A stretch of 64,000 bases of DNA from positions 1 through 64,000 of the forward strand of contig CAZIXF010000007.1 in NCBI GenBank assembly GCA_964543195.1. Direction: 5' to 3'. Shown here piece after piece: positions 18,090 through 27,973 of this stretch (position 1 is the first letter of the stretch; each line of letters begins with the position of its first letter). A program made the position numbers and the translations under genes. The stretch is from JAGTVG01 sp964543195 (GTDB lineage Bacteria; Bacteroidota; Bacteroidia; Cytophagales; Cyclobacteriaceae). The notes beneath the pieces are model-generated. The model was not told the DNA's origin. It made no database searches and saw nothing but the letters and a program-made list of their open reading frames with translations.

Positions 18090-19196
18090 ATGAAAACTAT
18101 AAGATCAATACCCATAATTTTAGGAATCATCATTGCCCTGTTTGCAATGAGTTGCGAAAACAATGACGATGTGGTCATGCCGGAAGATAATATCCTGCCG
18201 GAAAATTTCAAAGTGGATATACCCAGGGCCCTGAGCCGGAATGGAGCCTTGAATGCAAAAGTTGCCGTGGATACGGTTGACGGAAATGTAATATACGTAC
18301 ACCTGACCAACTTTATTCATATAGGCGAAAGCGCTGCCGGGATCACCCAGGAGATTATCGCCTCAATTGCCATTTACCGCATCAATCGCCCCATGGAGCT
18401 TTCTTTTGAAAGTGATGAGGACGGACGAGTAAAAAACCTGGTGGTAGTCGAAAACAGTTTCTTCGAAGGGAAACAATGGGAGTTCGAGATGACCATAACC
18501 GATGCCGAATCCGAAGGCAATGAAGACGGCGGAAAAGCCATACAGGTTTTCTGGAACCGCAATCCAATTGAAGGGATAGCCATCTTAAAGCCCTATAATA
18601 TTGACCGGGACAATGAAGAAGAATGGACAAAAGCCATGTTCAGGATCGATTACAGTGAAAACGATGAGCGGGGATATGATGCCCATATGATCGTATCGAT
18701 CTCTGATCTTCCACTGGCAGAGCCTCTCGATGATCCATATTCGATGAAGACGATGAAGATGTTTGTGGGTAAAAAAGGTGATATCGTGGATATCTATGGA
18801 AACTCGGACCATCCCAATGCCGTTTTCTTCAGTGGCCAGGCTGGGTTCAACTGGGCCTTTGTTGCTTCCGGTGATGATCAGGCCGATGTGGGAGTAGCCG
18901 AAGTAGGATTACCGCCAAGTAATCTCGATGAACCCAACAGGGATGTACTACTGAATGATTATTCCATCAAAAATGTGTTTACTGAAGAAATTTACAGCGT
19001 ATGGCCATCGATTGACGAGGACATCGTGGACGCTTTTCTTCATAACACCTCGGCACCCGGTTTCTTTAATGAAGATGGATTCGTGAATGGCGGGATCAGC
19101 CCCGGCCCGGAATACGATGCCCTGGTTCCACGGTTAAGCGATCTCAGTCCTTACAATCCTGATGAGATCTCGAACCTGTCGGTAACGTTCAAGTAA
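18090..19196 (+). CDS. Uncharacterised lipoprotein downstream of receptor operon
   Basis: A 368-residue protein starting at the ATG at 18090, which begins a clean lipoprotein signal (lipobox FAMSC); an upstream in-frame ATG at 18048 would bury the signal. The sequence is acidic, with beta-rich segments (DIPRALSRNG near the start, DNILPENFKVDIP) and no cysteine apart from the lipid anchor. The family is not recognised. It lies 117 bp after the DUF4249 gene and before a terminator, so it may be the last member of the receptor operon and a substrate-binding partner; this is inference. Confidence 0.7.
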   Translation: MKTIRSIPIILGIIIALFAMSCENNDDVVMPEDNILPENFKVDIPRALSRNGALNAKVAVDTVDGNVIYVHLTNFIHIGESAAGITQEIIASIAIYRINRPMELSFESDEDGRVKNLVVVENSFFEGKQWEFEMTITDAESEGNEDGGKAIQVFWNRNPIEGIAILKPYNIDRDNEEEWTKAMFRIDYSENDERGYDAHMIVSISDLPLAEPLDDPYSMKTMKMFVGKKGDIVDIYGNSDHPNAVFFSGQAGFNWAFVASGDDQADVGVAEVGLPPSNLDEPNRDVLLNDYSIKNVFTEEIYSVWPSIDEDIVDAFLHNTSAPGFFNEDGFVNGGISPGPEYDALVPRLSDLSPYNPDEISNLSVTFK

Positions 19197-19221
19197 AACC
19201 CGAAAACAAAAAATGAAATAA

Positions 19222-19254
19222 AGGAGCGTCATGGATATGGCGTTCCTTTTTTTA
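19222..19254 (+). terminator. Rho-independent terminator
   Basis: AGGAGCGTC (19222-19230) pairs with GGCGTTCCT (19239-19247) through Watson-Crick and G-U pairs, with an 8-nt loop, and is followed by seven further T. It ends the sigma/anti-sigma/receptor operon. Confidence 0.75.
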
Positions 19255-19282
19255 TAATTAATTTTAGGCTGGAATTGAAGAA

Positions 19283-19290
19283 TATTTTTA
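19283..19290 (+). promoter_or_regulatory. Near-consensus -7 box before DinB-like gene
   Basis: TATTTTTA-C lies directly before the ATG at 19295 and just after a terminator. If used, the transcript would be almost leaderless. Confidence 0.3.
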
Positions 19291-19294
19291 CACT

Positions 19295-19741
19295 ATGGTA
19301 CTCAACTCATTACAAAGCATATTTGACCGGGATCTCGAAAAGCTGAAAAAGGAATTATCATCCTATAGCAAAGAGGAGAATATCTGGAAGGCAAGCAAGA
19401 AAATCAATAATTCAGCCGGTAACCTGAGCCTGCATCTCATAGGAAACCTGAATCATTTCATTGGGGCTACGCTGGGTAATACAGGATATATCCGGAAGCG
19501 GGATGCGGAGTTTACGGATAAGGATGTTCCCCTGCACGATCTTCAGTTAATGATCGACGAGGTAAAGACCATGATCCATAATACGTTTGCCAATCTTTCA
19601 TTTGAAGATCTGGAAAAAAAATATCCCATTAATGTGTTCGGATATGAAATGAATACCATCTATTTTCTCATGCACCTTATTGCCCACCTCAATTACCATC
19701 TCGGCCAGATAAACTACCATCGCAGGTTGATTGATAAGTAG
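19295..19741 (+). CDS. DinB-like (DUF1572-type) four-helix protein
   Basis: A 148-residue, all-helical protein of the DinB/YfiT superfamily. Histidines positioned for the metal site are visible: HLIGNLNH (about residues 48-55) and HLIAHLNYHLGQ (about 128-139). Members of this fold include metal-dependent thiol transferases as well as proteins of unknown role, so only the fold is called. It stands alone between a terminator and a broken receptor gene. Confidence 0.75.
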   Translation: MVLNSLQSIFDRDLEKLKKELSSYSKEENIWKASKKINNSAGNLSLHLIGNLNHFIGATLGNTGYIRKRDAEFTDKDVPLHDLQLMIDEVKTMIHNTFANLSFEDLEKKYPINVFGYEMNTIYFLMHLIAHLNYHLGQINYHRRLIDK

Positions 19742-19797
19742 GCAGGTTACGGTGGTGGCCGTTTTAGCTGATGAGGCACCAAGTCTCGGAGAAACAC

Positions 19798-20849
19798 AGT
19801 TTATTTTCAGTTGAACAGCATCGCAGGCGCGGTTACCGGTTTGAGGCCCTTATGAATGGAGAGGGTAATCACTGGATCCATTAGCCTTATCTGGAACTTG
19901 AACGAGTATTTTTTTCAAGAATCAAGGTGTCGGCCGGTCTGAATTTCCTGTATCATTCTTTGAGAGGGAAATCGATGATGGGTCCCCGGATCGGGCTGGC
20001 CTGGTATCCCGACCCGGTTAGGACCATCCGCCTCCAGTACGGTCTCATTGGCGCCACACAGATCCCGCAGGCTTATTATGTACGCGGGACCGGAACCGGT
20101 CCACTGCCCAATATTTCACTGGACCTTACCCCGTCAGATCAATTTGTATTGGGTTATGACCAGATGATCACCGATGATCTCAGTATGAAGCTGGAAGCCT
20201 ATTATCAGCATCATTACGATGTCCCCGTCGGTGAAGCCGACAGCATCTCCGGATTTAATTCTTATTCGATTGTCAATGCCCAGGATGCATTTATTGATGA
20301 ACCGCTCATCAATGGGGTGAAGCCCGCAACATAGGTTTTGAGTTCACGCTCGATCAGAATTTTATCAACGGATTTTATTATCTTTTAAGCGGAACAGTTT
20401 ATGACTCTAAATACAAGGTTCATTCCACGGGAGCTTTAAGAAATACCCGCTTCAACGGACATTATGGATTAAACCTGGCTGGTGGAAAAGAGTTCACTAA
20501 AGTGAAAAACAACAATCAAAAGGTTACCGGGATAAATGGGAGAATTCTATTCCATGGCGGTTTCCGGCAGACTCCCATTCTGAAGGAAGAATCGGAAATA
20601 ACCGGCCGTGCGGTTTATGACCATATAAATGCTTTTCCGATCAAATTTCAGGATTATTTCAGGCTTGATGCGGGTGTTTATTTCAAAAAACACAGAAAGA
20701 ATTATACCCGGACCGTCCTGATCAATATCCAGAACCTGACAAACCGGAAAAATATTGCCTACCAGTATTATAACCGGGAAAAAAATGAAGTGAGAAACAG
20801 GTACCAGCTGGGTATCATACCTTCTTTCAACTACAGAATAGAATTTTAA
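19798..20849 (+). pseudogene. TonB-dependent receptor barrel, truncated and frameshifted
   Basis: Only the C-terminal barrel survives. One frame from about 19798 has an in-frame TAG near 19880 and then reads RIKVSAGLNFLYHSLRG up to INGVKPAT and a stop near 20334. A one-base shift near 20316-20320 restores GEARNIGFEFTLDQNF, which leads without interruption to the end at 20849 (a typical INGR...TPI...FNYRIEF barrel terminus). The combined reading matches common Bacteroidota receptors, while signal peptide, plug and early barrel are absent. At least one stop and one frameshift make it non-functional. Confidence 0.85.
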
Positions 20850-20927
20850 TTCATATTTTAGTACATCGGTCCAATCAATTCATCAGGTAATTGGTTTTTG
20901 AATTGGAAGCGTTAAACAATAATTAAA

Positions 20928-21983
20928 TTGAAAGCCAGACCGGAAAGCATATCCTTTCAGTTATTGATCCGGGGAATTCTATTTTTCCTCCTGATTATCC
21001 TCATCCCGGCATGTGACCTGGAGAAATCCAGGAGGGACAGGTTTTACAACCGGGGCAACGAGAAGATGGACGGGAGGGAATACAATAAGGCCATCGATTT
21101 TTACGATGAAGCGATTGAGCTGGATCAGGAATTTGCCCCGGCCTGGAACAATAAGGGTATAGCGTGGCTGAGGCTTGGTAAACCAAAGGAGGCGATCATT
21201 GCCTTTGATAATGCCATCCGTTCAGATCCCCAATTGACAGAGGCCTATTATAACCGGGCAGACGCGCTTAACCGTATAGGCGAATATAAAAGGGCGCTTT
21301 CTGATCTGCAAATTGTCGAACAGGAATATCCGGATACGTCAAAGGTTCATTTCCTTAAGGGGGAGAGCTATTACTATCTGGAAGATTATGAAAAGGCCCG
21401 TGAAAGTTTCTTAGAGGCCCTGGAAGGCAATCCGGGAAATATTGAATCCTATATCAACCTGGCCACCATCCACCTGGACCTGGGCAATCATGAAAAGGCC
21501 GGGCGGTATTTGAAGAAGGCCCAGGAACTGGATGAGAGCAATCCCAATATATATAATGTCAGGTCCATGCTGCGACTAAAAGAAGGTTATATTATGCAGG
21601 CGATTGATCAGATCGACCGGGCGATTGCAGCAGACCCTGACAATGCCTATTTCCTCAACAACAAAGGCTATATACTTTTGTCGGCAGACCGGGTGGACGA
21701 AGCGCTTGATATTCTGAACAGAAGTTTAGCGCTTAACCCTCATAATCCCTGGGTTTACCGTAACAAGGGAATATATTTTTACATTACCGGGCAATACAGC
21801 GATGCCTTACGCTTACTCAAGAGGGCCGCATCGGCTGATCCTGATATGGAACTCCTGAATTATTACCTTGGCATGACCTATGTGCAAATGGATAGCATAG
21901 AAAAGGCGTGCAGGTTTTTTGAACTTTCCCTGGAGACAGGGGAGGACAGCAGTAAAATGGCGTTGGAAAAATATTGCCGGTAA
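20928..21983 (+). CDS. TPR-repeat lipoprotein
   Basis: A 351-residue lipoprotein (lipobox IIPAC, Cys near residue 29) followed by about nine tetratricopeptide repeats (about 40-340), for example YNKAIDFYDEAIELD and AWNNKGIAWLRLG. It should be an envelope protein-protein adaptor. The signal peptide requires the TTG at 20928, because an upstream in-frame stop (20913-20915) and the absence of an earlier ATG leave no better start. The partner is unknown. Confidence 0.85.
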   Translation: MKARPESISFQLLIRGILFFLLIILIPACDLEKSRRDRFYNRGNEKMDGREYNKAIDFYDEAIELDQEFAPAWNNKGIAWLRLGKPKEAIIAFDNAIRSDPQLTEAYYNRADALNRIGEYKRALSDLQIVEQEYPDTSKVHFLKGESYYYLEDYEKARESFLEALEGNPGNIESYINLATIHLDLGNHEKAGRYLKKAQELDESNPNIYNVRSMLRLKEGYIMQAIDQIDRAIAADPDNAYFLNNKGYILLSADRVDEALDILNRSLALNPHNPWVYRNKGIYFYITGQYSDALRLLKRAASADPDMELLNYYLGMTYVQMDSIEKACRFFELSLETGEDSSKMALEKYCR

Positions 21984-21990
21984 CAACGGA

Positions 21991-22022
21991 TTGTTAATTT
22001 ATGAACTATTCCTGTATTTTTG
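21991..22022 (+). promoter_or_regulatory. Bacteroidota promoter for the VAT1-like gene
   Basis: TTG (21991-21993), a 21-nt spacer and TATTTTTG (22015-22022) fit the Bacteroidota promoter. The ATG at 22057 is 34 nt downstream of the box. Confidence 0.55.
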
Positions 22023-22056
22023 AAACCTGAATTTTGATGTTATAAAACCTCTGTAT

Positions 22057-23079
22057 ATGACAAGAAAAGTCTACCGCCTGATTCCCAAAGCCGGGAATAT
22101 CGACAATCTGAAATTGAAGGAAGAAGAACTACCGGCACCCGGGGAGAATGAAGTCCAGATCAAAGTGAAGTCCATCGGGCTCAATTTTGCCGATATTTTT
22201 GCCATTCTGGGATTATACAGCGCAACACCTGAGGGATCTTTCGTACCCGGACTTGAATATGCCGGTGATGTGATCGCAATCGGCAAAAATGTTGAGGGGA
22301 TCAGTGAAGGAGATCGGGTAATGGGTGTTACCCGGTTTGGAGGATATACCGACCATTTAAATATCGACCATAACTATGTGACTCCACTCCCCGCTGGTTG
22401 GACCTATGATGAAGGCGCCGCTTTTCCGGTGCAGGCCCTGACGGCCTATTATGCATTAATCCCGCTTGCCGATATCAAACCGGAACAGACCGTGCTTATA
22501 CATTCTGCTGCGGGAGGGGTAGGGTTACAGGCCAACCGGATCGCAAAAAAGTTCAATGCCTATACCATAGGTACTGTGGGATCGGACAAGAAAATCGAAT
22601 TACTGAAAAGTGAGGGATATGACGACTGGATTGTCAGATCGGATAATTTCCGGGAGGATCTCAAAGAGAAATTAGGTGACCGCGAATTGAATATTGTACT
22701 TGACTGCATTGGCGGACAGATCTTCAAGGATGGATTCCGGCTGCTGGCTCCCGAAGGCCGGATGATCGTATATGGATCGGCTCATTTTGCCTCAACCGGT
22801 AAAAAGCCCAACTACTTTAAACTGATCTGGAAATACCTGAAAAGGCCAAAAATCGATCCGATGAGATTGACAAACTGGAATAAGTCCGTTATGGGATTCA
22901 ACCTGATCTATTTATATGACAGGAAGGGAAAATTAGCCCAATATATTCATCATCTGCAGGAATTGAATATCGACAAACCTTTCATCGGCCATACATTCGA
23001 ATTCGATGAACTATTGGAAGCGATCCGCTTATTTCAAACCGGAAAGACCACCGGAAAGATCGTGGTTCATACAACATAG
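22057..23079 (+). CDS. Zinc-type/quinone oxidoreductase, VAT1-like MDR family
   Basis: A 340-residue medium-chain dehydrogenase/reductase. The GroES-like N-terminal domain (about 25-130) has GLNFADIFAILGLY, and the NADPH-binding motif is AAGGVG (about 151-156) in IHSAAGGVGLQANRIAKKF. The sequence resembles the quinone reductase/VAT1 branch, which lacks zinc and reduces quinones or enones with NADPH; the Cys/His zinc ligands of alcohol dehydrogenases are absent. The substrate is unknown. It converges with trmH, 40 bp away. Confidence 0.85.
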   Translation: MTRKVYRLIPKAGNIDNLKLKEEELPAPGENEVQIKVKSIGLNFADIFAILGLYSATPEGSFVPGLEYAGDVIAIGKNVEGISEGDRVMGVTRFGGYTDHLNIDHNYVTPLPAGWTYDEGAAFPVQALTAYYALIPLADIKPEQTVLIHSAAGGVGLQANRIAKKFNAYTIGTVGSDKKIELLKSEGYDDWIVRSDNFREDLKEKLGDRELNIVLDCIGGQIFKDGFRLLAPEGRMIVYGSAHFASTGKKPNYFKLIWKYLKRPKIDPMRLTNWNKSVMGFNLIYLYDRKGKLAQYIHHLQELNIDKPFIGHTFEFDELLEAIRLFQTGKTTGKIVVHTT

Positions 23080-23119
23080 GACCTGCAAGTGATTATCATC
23101 TTACCTCAGGAACTACCTG

Positions 23120-23827
23120 TTAGCTGGTTTCCCTGGCAAGGAATTCCTTGATCAATGACCCGGAACTGGCCACGGTTTTGATCGTCCAGTCAAGACGAAG
23201 GTCCAGCTTTTCTTTTTCAGTCAACTGCCATTCAATGTCGGATCTGTGAAGCTTCTCCACCAGCTTCTGAAGCAGGAGAGCGGCGGCCACTGAAATATTG
23301 TAACTTTCTGTAAATCCATATATCGGCAGTTTTACAAAAGCATCGGCATTTTCGAATACGGTCCGGGACAATCCATCCTTTTCCCCACCAAAGAAAAAAG
23401 CCGATTTTTGCCGGATATCGATATCATCGACGAGTAAATCTTCTTTATGCGGGGTGGTGGCCATGATGCGGTAGCCTTTTGCCCGTAATTGTTTGATGCA
23501 GGAGGCCGTATTTTCTTCTTTTTTATCGTAAATATGAATATTTATCCATTTCTCCGCCCCTTTGGCAATATTACTGGACAATTGGTAGAGGTTGTAGTTT
23601 TCAATGATATGCACATCCTGAACTCCGAAGCAGTCTGCCGTGCGGACGATTGCGCTTGCATTTCTTTCCTGGTACACATCTTCCACAGCCAGCGTAAAAT
23701 GCCTGGTCCTGTATTTCAGGATCTCTTCAAATCTGCGGCTTCTTTTTTGGGTCATGTGTTGCTGAAGGAATTCAAGCAATCCTTCCCTGTCTTTTACCTT
23801 GTCAACCAATTCCCTGAAGTCATCCAT
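23120..23827 (-). CDS. trmH: SpoU/TrmH family RNA 2'-O-methyltransferase
   Basis: A 235-residue SPOUT methyltransferase, probably methylating G18 of tRNA. The three knot motifs are visible: NASAIVRTADCFGVQDVHII (about 57-76), FGGEKDGLS (about 146-154) and PIYGFTESYNISVAAALLL (about 168-186). The basic N-terminal helix and the length fit TrmH. It starts 2 bp after the decarboxylase gene, so it is the last gene of a three-gene operon with unrelated functions. Confidence 0.85.
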   Translation of the reverse strand: MDDFRELVDKVKDREGLLEFLQQHMTQKRSRRFEEILKYRTRHFTLAVEDVYQERNASAIVRTADCFGVQDVHIIENYNLYQLSSNIAKGAEKWINIHIYDKKEENTASCIKQLRAKGYRIMATTPHKEDLLVDDIDIRQKSAFFFGGEKDGLSRTVFENADAFVKLPIYGFTESYNISVAAALLLQKLVEKLHRSDIEWQLTEKEKLDLRLDWTIKTVASSGSLIKEFLARETS

Positions 23828-23829
23828 GA

Positions 23830-25251
23830 TTATTCAATCCCGGATGCATGTTCTCTAATCAGGTTCCATGCATCCTGTACATGTTTTTCTTCCACATAAG
23901 TTTGACCTGCAACCAGCCTGATCGCGAATTGGCCATTGATTCGGGTATGGGTCATATAGACCTTTCCGGTGCCGTTAACCTTGTTGAGCAGTTTTTTATT
24001 GATCCGGTTCAGTTTATCGTTATCCCGGATATCACCCGGATTATACCGGAAGCAAACCATGTTGAGTGGAACGGGAGCCAGTATTTCAAAATCCGGATCA
24101 TTCCGGATCTCCTCTGCCACGGACTGCACTATGGAAATATGACTGCGAAGGCGACGGCGGATCTCTTCAAGGCCGAAATTTCGCAGGACGAACCATAACT
24201 TGAGGGCCCTGAAACGCCTTCCCAGTTGAATGCCCCAATCCCGGTAATTGTTAACCTCCTGATCGACTGCCGTCTTCAGGTATTCGGGCATAACGGAAAA
24301 GGTTTTGATCAGCAGGTTTTTTTCCCTTACGTAATAGGCCGACAGATCGAAGTTGGTAAATAACCATTTATGCGGATTAAATACATAACTGTCGGCCAGC
24401 TCAAGTCCCTCGATCATCCAGCGGTATTCCGGCAGGACCATGGCCGATCCCACATAAGCACCATCCACGTGCAGCCAGATACCATAATGCCGGCATATCT
24501 CCGCCAGCGGTTTCAACGGATCGATGGCCATGGTGCCCGTGGTGCCAATTGTGGCCACTACACAGAGTGGCCTGTTCCCCTTGCTGATATCTTTTCTGAT
24601 GGCCTCATCAAGCCGGTCCGGATCAAATTCCATGGCATCGTTCACTGCTACTTTGACCAGGTTTTCATGACCGAATCCGGCGATTTTCACCGCTTTATCT
24701 ATTGAGGAATGCGTTTCGGTAGAACAGTATATCCTGAATTTTTCATCACCTGCAAATCCCTGTTTGTTGATGTGAAAATCGCTGTATTTCTCCCGGGCCG
24801 TCAGCAGGGCGCATAGGGTAGCCGTTGATGCCGTATCCTGGATCACACCATGCATGTGGTCTGGGATGCCCATGGCTTTCTGTAGCCATAACATCATCAT
24901 TTCTTCGAGTTCGGCAGCCGAGGGGGAGGTGTCCCACATCATGCACTGAGCTCCCAGTGTGGCTGTGAGCATTTCCGCAAGCACAGATGGATAACTTGAA
25001 TTGGCCTGAAAATAAGCCATCCAGGAAGGACTTTGCCAGTGTGTCATCCCGGGCATGATAATTTCCCTGAAATCCCTGAAAATATTATCGATGGATTCAC
25101 TTTTTTCAGGGGCTTTTCCCGGAATTTTCTTTTTGATGTCCCCGGGTTTCACCTGTGATTTTACCGGATAGGTTTCTATGTTTTTATAATAATCGGCCAT
25201 CCAGTCGATAAAATCATGGCCATATTTTCTGAATTCTTCGATGGAAATCAT
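23830..25251 (-). CDS. PLP-dependent group II amino acid decarboxylase (aromatic type)
   Basis: A 473-residue enzyme of the aromatic L-amino-acid decarboxylase family. The N-terminal HWQSPSWMAYF segment, the TSPSAAELE segment, HVDGAYVGSA (PLP aspartate) and the PLP lysine in NPHKW (K295) are all present. Products would be amines such as tyramine, tryptamine or phenylethylamine. It is 14 bp downstream of a hexosaminidase gene, an unexpected pairing. Substrate specificity cannot be assigned from sequence alone. Confidence 0.9.
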   Translation of the reverse strand: MISIEEFRKYGHDFIDWMADYYKNIETYPVKSQVKPGDIKKKIPGKAPEKSESIDNIFRDFREIIMPGMTHWQSPSWMAYFQANSSYPSVLAEMLTATLGAQCMMWDTSPSAAELEEMMMLWLQKAMGIPDHMHGVIQDTASTATLCALLTAREKYSDFHINKQGFAGDEKFRIYCSTETHSSIDKAVKIAGFGHENLVKVAVNDAMEFDPDRLDEAIRKDISKGNRPLCVVATIGTTGTMAIDPLKPLAEICRHYGIWLHVDGAYVGSAMVLPEYRWMIEGLELADSYVFNPHKWLFTNFDLSAYYVREKNLLIKTFSVMPEYLKTAVDQEVNNYRDWGIQLGRRFRALKLWFVLRNFGLEEIRRRLRSHISIVQSVAEEIRNDPDFEILAPVPLNMVCFRYNPGDIRDNDKLNRINKKLLNKVNGTGKVYMTHTRINGQFAIRLVAGQTYVEEKHVQDAWNLIREHASGIE

Positions 25252-25265
25252 AGTTTGGTGTAATC

Positions 25266-27875
25266 TTATTGAATTATTACTGTGGAAGGGCGGCTGCTTC
25301 TGCTGCGTGTATCAAAGGTTTTGATTTTCACCGTGCCGGAAGCTTCAAAAGGATCTTCATATTGCGCTGAATTCACATCCGGATCAGAACCATCTATGGT
25401 GTACCTCATAATCATTCCCGGATAGCCCAGGTTGGCATGTACTTTACGGTCAATTACCTTTACTCCGGGCAAGGGGATACGATAAGTATACCCTCCGAAG
25501 ATATAATCCAAACGGGGAAATTCCCTTTTGGCCACCGTATTGGCAAAATAGTTCCAGGCTTCATCCACTGCCTTTTCCCTTTGTTCACTATCCTCTATGG
25601 ATCCCCATTCCGCCTGTCCGTACCAGGCTCTTTCGGCCAGTCCCAGCAGTTTGGGCAGGTAATAATATTCCAGCATATCGCCACCTTTGATCGTTTCACT
25701 CCAGAGTTGTCCCTGGATACCCAGTATATTATCAACCGCTGAAGGCGACAACCGTTCCATGCCCTTGAAATCCTTGTCCGGATCATAACGGATACCCATC
25801 GGACTTACCGTCATGGATTTAAACAAATCGAAAGGAATAAATTCGAAGGCATTCCGGGTATTGACAAATCCACCCCAGTATAAGCCGGGCTCTTCAGGAT
25901 CCTTGTTATAGGCCAGGTCGAAATAATAATTATTCACATTGCAAAGCACGATGGGATAACCTCCGTTGGCCAGTTTATAGGCCAGGTCCTGGTTGCCCCA
26001 TAAGCTGTTCCACACGTAAGGCACCACATCTTTGTCCACGAATTCCTCATTCGGTATCCAGTCCCCTCCTTCAAGGAATTTCATGGCTACTTCTTCCCAG
26101 CCCCCGGTGGCCAGGCCTTTTTTATTCAGTATATCCACGATCCTTCCAAAAAAGTAGGGTTGAAGATCCCTGGCCTTACCTACCGAAGGATTTTTATCGA
26201 GGAATTCCTGGCAGATGGGTGATTTTTCCCAGGCACCCCTGGGCACTTCATCCCCGCCGGTATGGATATAGTTCAAAGGTACACCGGCTTCCTCGTACAT
26301 CTCAATAATATCGTCCACCACCGTTTCATAAAAACGGTAGGCCGGTTCTTTACAGACACAAATCACATTATCATTATAGGCCTGTGCCGAAAAATATACC
26401 GATGAGTCTTTCGGATCTGTCAGGTAATATTCCTCGGCCTCCTCTCTTTTTCCCTCGGCGATCAAATGCCTGTACCGGGCTTCCATGGCCCTTAATGCTG
26501 CCCTTGCATGTCCGGGCATATTTACTTCGGGAATTACTTCGATATGCCTGTCGTGTGCGTACCGGATTATTTCCTTGAAATCCTCGCGGCTGAGATAGCC
26601 GCTACCCCAGGAAGTTTCGGGATCGGGGGAAGGCCCTGAACCATATGCAGGAGGCAGATATTCTTCACTGGTCAGGGTGTGACCCCTGAAAGCACCGACC
26701 GAGGTCAGTTCGGGAAGTTCCTCTATCTCCAGTCTCCAGCCTTCGTCATCGGTCAGGTGGAGGTGCAGCTTGTTCAGTTTATAGAATGATATGATATCGA
26801 TAAGTTTAAGCACGGTGGGTTTTTTCTGAAAATTCCGTGCAAGGTCCAGGTGCAGTCCACGGTATCCGAATGCCGGTGCATCTTCAATATTAACCTCAGG
26901 CAGGGTGATGCTGCTTTGAGGGTTTTGAAATGCCTCGACCGGAAGGAGGGCTATCAGGCTCTGGATACCATAAAATACACCTGCCGCATCGCTGCCAGCG
27001 ATCTTTATTCCCTGATCTCCGCAAGATAACAGGTAGGTTTCAGAGGATTTTCCCTGTATCGTCTGATCTTCGATCGTTAATGAAATTATATTCGGGCCGG
27101 CTACTTCACTGGTCATCACCATGGGCCTGTTCCCGGAGACTTTTTCCAGCATATCCGCCAGCAGTTCCGCCTCCTTTTTCAATTCATCCTGATGATGGAT
27201 CATCAGGCCATCATTCAGTTCGATGGTATTATCGGTCGTATTGATCATTGCCGGGGAGGGAATTACCCGGGATACCTCATCCGGGCCGACATCCGTCAAT
27301 TTAAGATTCTTGTCATACCTCCATTCCGGGCTGGGAATAGGCGTCTGATCGCCTCTGAACCGGTTGATCTGATCGGGTTCAGTGAAGGGTTTTATGGTAT
27401 AATTCTCCACAGATACCCTTCCGGTTTCTGAGCCGTTTTCATCATAAAAAACAAAATACAGGCCAAGTGGGGCACCCACTCTTTTTATCATCCAGTTCTG
27501 AAAATCGGCCGTAATGGTCGTGGATTCACCCGGCGGCAGGTTAAATTGATCTGTGGGACCAAGGCGATACAGGTCGCCGTTGATATGCTCGATAGTGGCG
27601 ATGGGAGATACGGAACCAGGTACCGGCAACCGGGTAAACATATTAAAATATAATTCCCATCCGGTATTGCCAAGCACATAGTTGCTGTTGTTTTCAATGG
27701 TGAAAGCACACCGGAATCGAGGTTCTTCGGCAATAAAGTTGGTGAGTAATTCAAAAGTTATATTCAGGTCTTCCTCACCGGGCAGATCTTTTGTCTGGTC
27801 TTCAGTCATATTCCTGCAACTCCAGAAAAACAATAAAACCATCAGAAACGGGAAAAAAGTATTTTTCATAATCAT
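25266..27875 (-). CDS. GH20 beta-N-acetylhexosaminidase, lipoprotein
   Basis: An 869-residue surface or periplasmic lipoprotein (lipobox FFWSC) releasing terminal GlcNAc or GalNAc from chitooligosaccharides or glycans. Domains in order are: CHB_HEX-like carbohydrate-binding (about 35-170), GH20b (about 200-335), the GH20 barrel (about 340-760) with catalytic D542-E543 in HTGGDE, and a chitobiase-type C-terminal beta domain (about 800-869, IDGSDPDV). Either of two closely spaced ATGs (27875 or 27869) could start translation. It is divergent from a NagX-like gene and leads the operon with the decarboxylase and trmH. Confidence 0.93.
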   Translation of the reverse strand: MIMKNTFFPFLMVLLFFWSCRNMTEDQTKDLPGEEDLNITFELLTNFIAEEPRFRCAFTIENNSNYVLGNTGWELYFNMFTRLPVPGSVSPIATIEHINGDLYRLGPTDQFNLPPGESTTITADFQNWMIKRVGAPLGLYFVFYDENGSETGRVSVENYTIKPFTEPDQINRFRGDQTPIPSPEWRYDKNLKLTDVGPDEVSRVIPSPAMINTTDNTIELNDGLMIHHQDELKKEAELLADMLEKVSGNRPMVMTSEVAGPNIISLTIEDQTIQGKSSETYLLSCGDQGIKIAGSDAAGVFYGIQSLIALLPVEAFQNPQSSITLPEVNIEDAPAFGYRGLHLDLARNFQKKPTVLKLIDIISFYKLNKLHLHLTDDEGWRLEIEELPELTSVGAFRGHTLTSEEYLPPAYGSGPSPDPETSWGSGYLSREDFKEIIRYAHDRHIEVIPEVNMPGHARAALRAMEARYRHLIAEGKREEAEEYYLTDPKDSSVYFSAQAYNDNVICVCKEPAYRFYETVVDDIIEMYEEAGVPLNYIHTGGDEVPRGAWEKSPICQEFLDKNPSVGKARDLQPYFFGRIVDILNKKGLATGGWEEVAMKFLEGGDWIPNEEFVDKDVVPYVWNSLWGNQDLAYKLANGGYPIVLCNVNNYYFDLAYNKDPEEPGLYWGGFVNTRNAFEFIPFDLFKSMTVSPMGIRYDPDKDFKGMERLSPSAVDNILGIQGQLWSETIKGGDMLEYYYLPKLLGLAERAWYGQAEWGSIEDSEQREKAVDEAWNYFANTVAKREFPRLDYIFGGYTYRIPLPGVKVIDRKVHANLGYPGMIMRYTIDGSDPDVNSAQYEDPFEASGTVKIKTFDTRSRSSRPSTVIIQ

Positions 27876-27973
27876 TAAAATTTTCCATTGATTTGTATTT
27901 GAAAATTAAAAAACTTTTTTTACACCTCGTTTATTTATGATATTAAATAATTTTTAGTTCAAATAAAATTCCC

